From: Ornithinibacillus sp047228935
GTDB taxonomy: Bacteria; Bacillota; Bacilli; Bacillales; Amphibacillaceae
Assembly (NCBI RefSeq): GCF_047228935.1
Contig: NZ_JBFEGG010000001.1
Span: 806,001 to 870,000, forward strand
Direction of reading: 5' to 3'
Length of the DNA stretch: 64,000 nucleotides
Made by a program: the position numbers and the translations under genes. Positions within the stretch are counted from its first letter, which is position 1; every line of letters begins with the position of its first letter. Under the pieces are notes generated by a model. The model did no database searches and was not told the DNA's origin. It saw only the letters and a list, made by a program, of their open reading frames with translations. This document shows positions 61,454 through 64,000 of this stretch, piece after piece.

Positions 61454-62574
61454 AGGTAAAAAAATATGTAGCACCTACAATGCCAGAGGCAATGAATCAG
61501 GTTCGTAAAGAGTTAGGATCAGATGCAGTTATTTTAAGTTCTAAAGAAATCGAAGAAGGTGGATTTCTAGGCTTTTTTAAGAAAAGTAAAATAGAGGTAA
61601 TTGCTGCGCTAGATAAAAGTCCTGTTAAACAAAAGCAAATTTCGAATGTGAAAATATCAGACGCAAGTCTTAAGCATGTTAATTCTAGTAGTTCAGTGGA
61701 ATCAGACCTCATGAATGAAATAAAAAATATGAGAAAAATTTTAGAGAGTCAATCAACTCAGCAAAATATTCAACGTTTCTCTCTCGATTATCAAGTCGTA
61801 TATCAGCATTTACTTGATCAAGAGGTAGATCAAGATTTAGCAGCCAACATAATTGAAAATGTTGTGAGTAAACAAAATGGTAATGATAACTCTATAGATA
61901 CCCGAACCATTGCAAAGGAAGTAAAAATAGAAATTGAAACACGACTATCTGATTTGTCATTTGTTGGAATACCCAATAATGCTAAAATTATTCATTTTGT
62001 TGGTCCGACTGGAGTTGGTAAAACGACAACTATAGCAAAAGTTGCTGCAAACAGTATGTTACAAGATAAAAAGAAAGTAGCATTTATAACGATGGACACA
62101 TACCGTATAGCGGCAATTGATCAATTAAAGACCTATGCAAAAATATTAAATACTCCTGTTGAAGTAGTTTATTCAGTTGAAGATTATAAAAACGCAATCG
62201 AAAAATTGAAAAGCTATGATTTAATTCTTGTTGATACAGCTGGTAGAAATTATCGTGATGAACAATTTGTAACGGAATTATCGAAGAACATATTATTCCA
62301 AGATAATGTAGTCAACTATTTAGTATTATCTTTAACAGCAAAACCTAAGGATGTTAAGGAAATTTACGATAATTTTCACCGAATAAATATTAAAGGTTTT
62401 ATATTTACAAAAATAGATGAAACGACACAGTACGGTAGTTTAATTAACCTTCCGCTAATCCAAAAAGTTGATATTTCTTATTTGACTAACGGACAAGAAG
62501 TACCTGATAACATTTTGAAGCCAACAAAAGAATTCATTAGTAACTTATTAGTAGGTGATTTAATTGATTCATGA
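61450..62574 (+). CDS. flhF: Flagellar SRP-type GTPase FlhF
   Basis: Third SRP GTPase, which sets flagellar position and number. The 374-residue protein has a B domain (about 1-110), N domain, and G domain with GPTGVGKTT (185-193), MDTYRIAAIDQL, LVDTAGRNYRD and FTKIDETTQYG. It overlaps flhA upstream and flhG downstream. Confidence 0.97.
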   Translation: MKVKKYVAPTMPEAMNQVRKELGSDAVILSSKEIEEGGFLGFFKKSKIEVIAALDKSPVKQKQISNVKISDASLKHVNSSSSVESDLMNEIKNMRKILESQSTQQNIQRFSLDYQVVYQHLLDQEVDQDLAANIIENVVSKQNGNDNSIDTRTIAKEVKIEIETRLSDLSFVGIPNNAKIIHFVGPTGVGKTTTIAKVAANSMLQDKKKVAFITMDTYRIAAIDQLKTYAKILNTPVEVVYSVEDYKNAIEKLKSYDLILVDTAGRNYRDEQFVTELSKNILFQDNVVNYLVLSLTAKPKDVKEIYDNFHRINIKGFIFTKIDETTQYGSLINLPLIQKVDISYLTNGQEVPDNILKPTKEFISNLLVGDLIDS

Positions 62575-63442
62575 CCAAGCAGAAAGTTTAAGAAGAAAGT
62601 TAGAGGAAGCTTCCAATACTACTATAGAGCAAGCTAAAACGATTTCTTTTGTTAGTGGAAAAGGCGGGGTTGGCAAATCGAATATTGCGGTTAATTTTTC
62701 ACTTGAGCTTTGTAAACAAGGTAAAAAGGTTCTATTGGTTGATTTAGATATTGGAATGGGGAATGTAGAAATCCTTCTTGGATTACAAGCTAAAAGAACC
62801 ATTGTGAATTTAATGCAGGAACAATTGCCTATTTATGATATTATGGAACTAGGACCAAATAATCTAATGTTTATTGCTGGTGGTACGGGATTATCAGATA
62901 TTTTTTCCGTGGATAAGCAAATAACGAATTACTTTCTAGATCAATACAAAAAAGTATTACAGACGTTTGATTTTATTATTTTTGATATGGGAGCTGGAGC
63001 AACACAAGCAAGTATCGATTTTGTACTTGCTTCAGATGAATGTATTGTAGTAACTACTCCCGAACCGACATCTATTACAGATGCATATAGCATGATTAAG
63101 TATATTGCAAAACATAACAAGAAACTACCTATGTATGTGATATTAAATCGTTCCGACAACATAAAAAAAGGATTAACAACCGTAAAACGATTCCAAAAAT
63201 TGATTGAACAATTTTTGCAAATCGATGTACAATTTCTTGGTGTAATACCAGAGGATAGGGCTGTATCAGCTGCCGTTATAAAACAAGCACCATTTACTAT
63301 AGAGAATGGAAATTCGCGTGTTGCTCAATCTATAAAACAACTATCTGAAAATTACCTTAATAGACAAGTAGGAACGATTATCAAGGAATCTTCTACATTT
63401 GTTGAAAGGCTAAAAGGTCTATTAACTAATAAAGGAAGGTGA
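62564..63442 (+). CDS. flhG: MinD-like ATPase FlhG (YlxH)
   Basis: P-loop ATPase that works with FlhF and links C-ring proteins. The 292-residue protein has the deviant Walker A SGKGGVGKSN (31-40), VDLDIGMGNVE, FDMGAG and the N-terminal Gln/Arg-containing activator segment that stimulates FlhF. TTG start with AGGTGA upstream, inside flhF. cheB follows after 5 bases. Confidence 0.96.
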   Translation: MIHDQAESLRRKLEEASNTTIEQAKTISFVSGKGGVGKSNIAVNFSLELCKQGKKVLLVDLDIGMGNVEILLGLQAKRTIVNLMQEQLPIYDIMELGPNNLMFIAGGTGLSDIFSVDKQITNYFLDQYKKVLQTFDFIIFDMGAGATQASIDFVLASDECIVVTTPEPTSITDAYSMIKYIAKHNKKLPMYVILNRSDNIKKGLTTVKRFQKLIEQFLQIDVQFLGVIPEDRAVSAAVIKQAPFTIENGNSRVAQSIKQLSENYLNRQVGTIIKESSTFVERLKGLLTNKGR

Positions 63443-63447
63443 ACATA

Positions 63448-64000
63448 ATGATTCCCATTCGTGTAATCGTGATCGATGACTCGGCATTTATGAGGAAAAT
63501 GATTACGGATATATTAGAGAGCGACAATCGAATCAACGTTATAGCAACTGCAAGGAATGGGGCGGATGGACTTAAGAAAATAAAAGAATTATCACCTGAT
63601 GTTGTTACGTTAGATGTTGAGATGCCAGTTATGGATGGAATTACTGCCCTTACTTATATTATGAAAGAACATCCATTACCAGTCGTTATGCTCTCTAGCT
63701 TAACGAAAGAAGCCACAAACAGTACGTTACAAGCTATTACGAATGGTGCAGTAGATTTTATTACAAAGCCATCAGGTTCTATATCATTAAATATTGCCGA
63801 TATTAAACAAGAGATTATTACTAAAGTAATTGCTGCCTCAGAAGTTGATGTTACTAAAAATTCCGAGAGTAGTGAAACACCTAATTTAGTTGCTACGAAA
63901 CAACCATTTGCTAAGACGTTTATATTAGTAGGAACTTCAACTGGTGGTCCACGTGCATTACAACGATTAATAATGGATCTACCAAACGATTTTTCAAGTC
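63448..64000 (+). CDS. cheB: Chemotaxis response regulator methylesterase CheB, N-terminal part
   Basis: Demethylates chemoreceptors when phosphorylated. The 184 codons visible cover the receiver domain (Asp10/Asp11, phosphoacceptor Asp56 in TLDVEMPVMDG, Lys108 in ITKPSG), a linker (about 130-153) and the start of the catalytic domain with the nucleophile Ser164 in GTSTGGPRAL. AAGGAAGGTG precedes ATG. The gene runs beyond the window end. Confidence 0.95.
   Translation, partial: MIPIRVIVIDDSAFMRKMITDILESDNRINVIATARNGADGLKKIKELSPDVVTLDVEMPVMDGITALTYIMKEHPLPVVMLSSLTKEATNSTLQAITNGAVDFITKPSGSISLNIADIKQEIITKVIAASEVDVTKNSESSETPNLVATKQPFAKTFILVGTSTGGPRALQRLIMDLPNDFSS

Overview
The window is a stretch of a low-GC, motile, endospore-forming Bacillaceae chromosome. 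SpoVM marks sporulation. FapR, CodY, PrkC/PrpC, SMC, HslVU (CodW/CodX type) and a fla/che operon with FliY and FlhF/FlhG mark the family. The gene order closely follows the Bacillus subtilis rsmB-to-cheB region. The genus cannot be fixed from this window alone. No rRNA, tRNA, insertion sequence, prophage or CRISPR array was seen.

Layout. 1-5341: tail of rsmB, then prpC-prkC-rsgA-rpe-thiN-spoVM, closed by a terminator. 5385-6163: a strongly structured intergenic element, rpmB on the minus strand, and a divergent promoter region. 6164-8213: yloU-fakA. 8340-9611: a minus-strand NCS2 purine permease. 9767-13401: sdaAB-sdaAA-recG. 13442-17788: the FapR-linked lipid genes fapR-plsX-fabD-fabG-acpP, then rnc. 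17838-18059: a minus-strand UPF0435 gene. 18188-18371: a second structured intergenic element. 18505-25500: smc-ftsY-ylxM-ffh-rpsP-khpA. 25660-30266: ylqD-rimM-trmD-rplS (with an L19-type leader)-lepB-rbgA-rnhB. 30267-32275: ylqG-ylqH, which look like FliK and FlhB-C relatives outside the flagellar operon. 32365-34488: sucCD. 34569-41978: dprA-topA-xerC-hslV-hslU-codY. 42327 to the end: the fla/che operon from flgB into cheB, which runs off the window.

How the genes fit together. prpC/prkC are an antagonistic Ser/Thr phosphatase and kinase next to the ribosome-linked GTPase rsgA. fapR-plsX-fabD-fabG-acpP make phospholipid precursors under malonyl-CoA control. smc-ftsY-ylxM-ffh join chromosome condensation to the SRP pathway. 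rpsP, khpA, rimM, trmD, rplS and rbgA serve ribosome assembly. CodY lies directly upstream of the flagellar operon, and a CodY-like box sits in the intervening 306-base gap. The flagellar operon encodes rod, MS-ring, C-ring, export apparatus, hook and chemotaxis switch proteins in assembly-related order.

Most notable points: (i) two intergenic, GC-richer, heavily base-paired elements at 5388-5607 and 18188-18371 that share two sequence blocks in the same order; (ii) an unusual flbD leader with a two-codon ORF and a hairpin that swallows the Shine-Dalgarno sequence; (iii) absence of rlmN and trmFO from positions where B. subtilis carries them, the trmFO slot being a 495-base promoter-bearing non-coding gap; (iv) the FliK-like/FlhB-C-like pair ylqG-ylqH behind a box matching the sigma-D -10 consensus.
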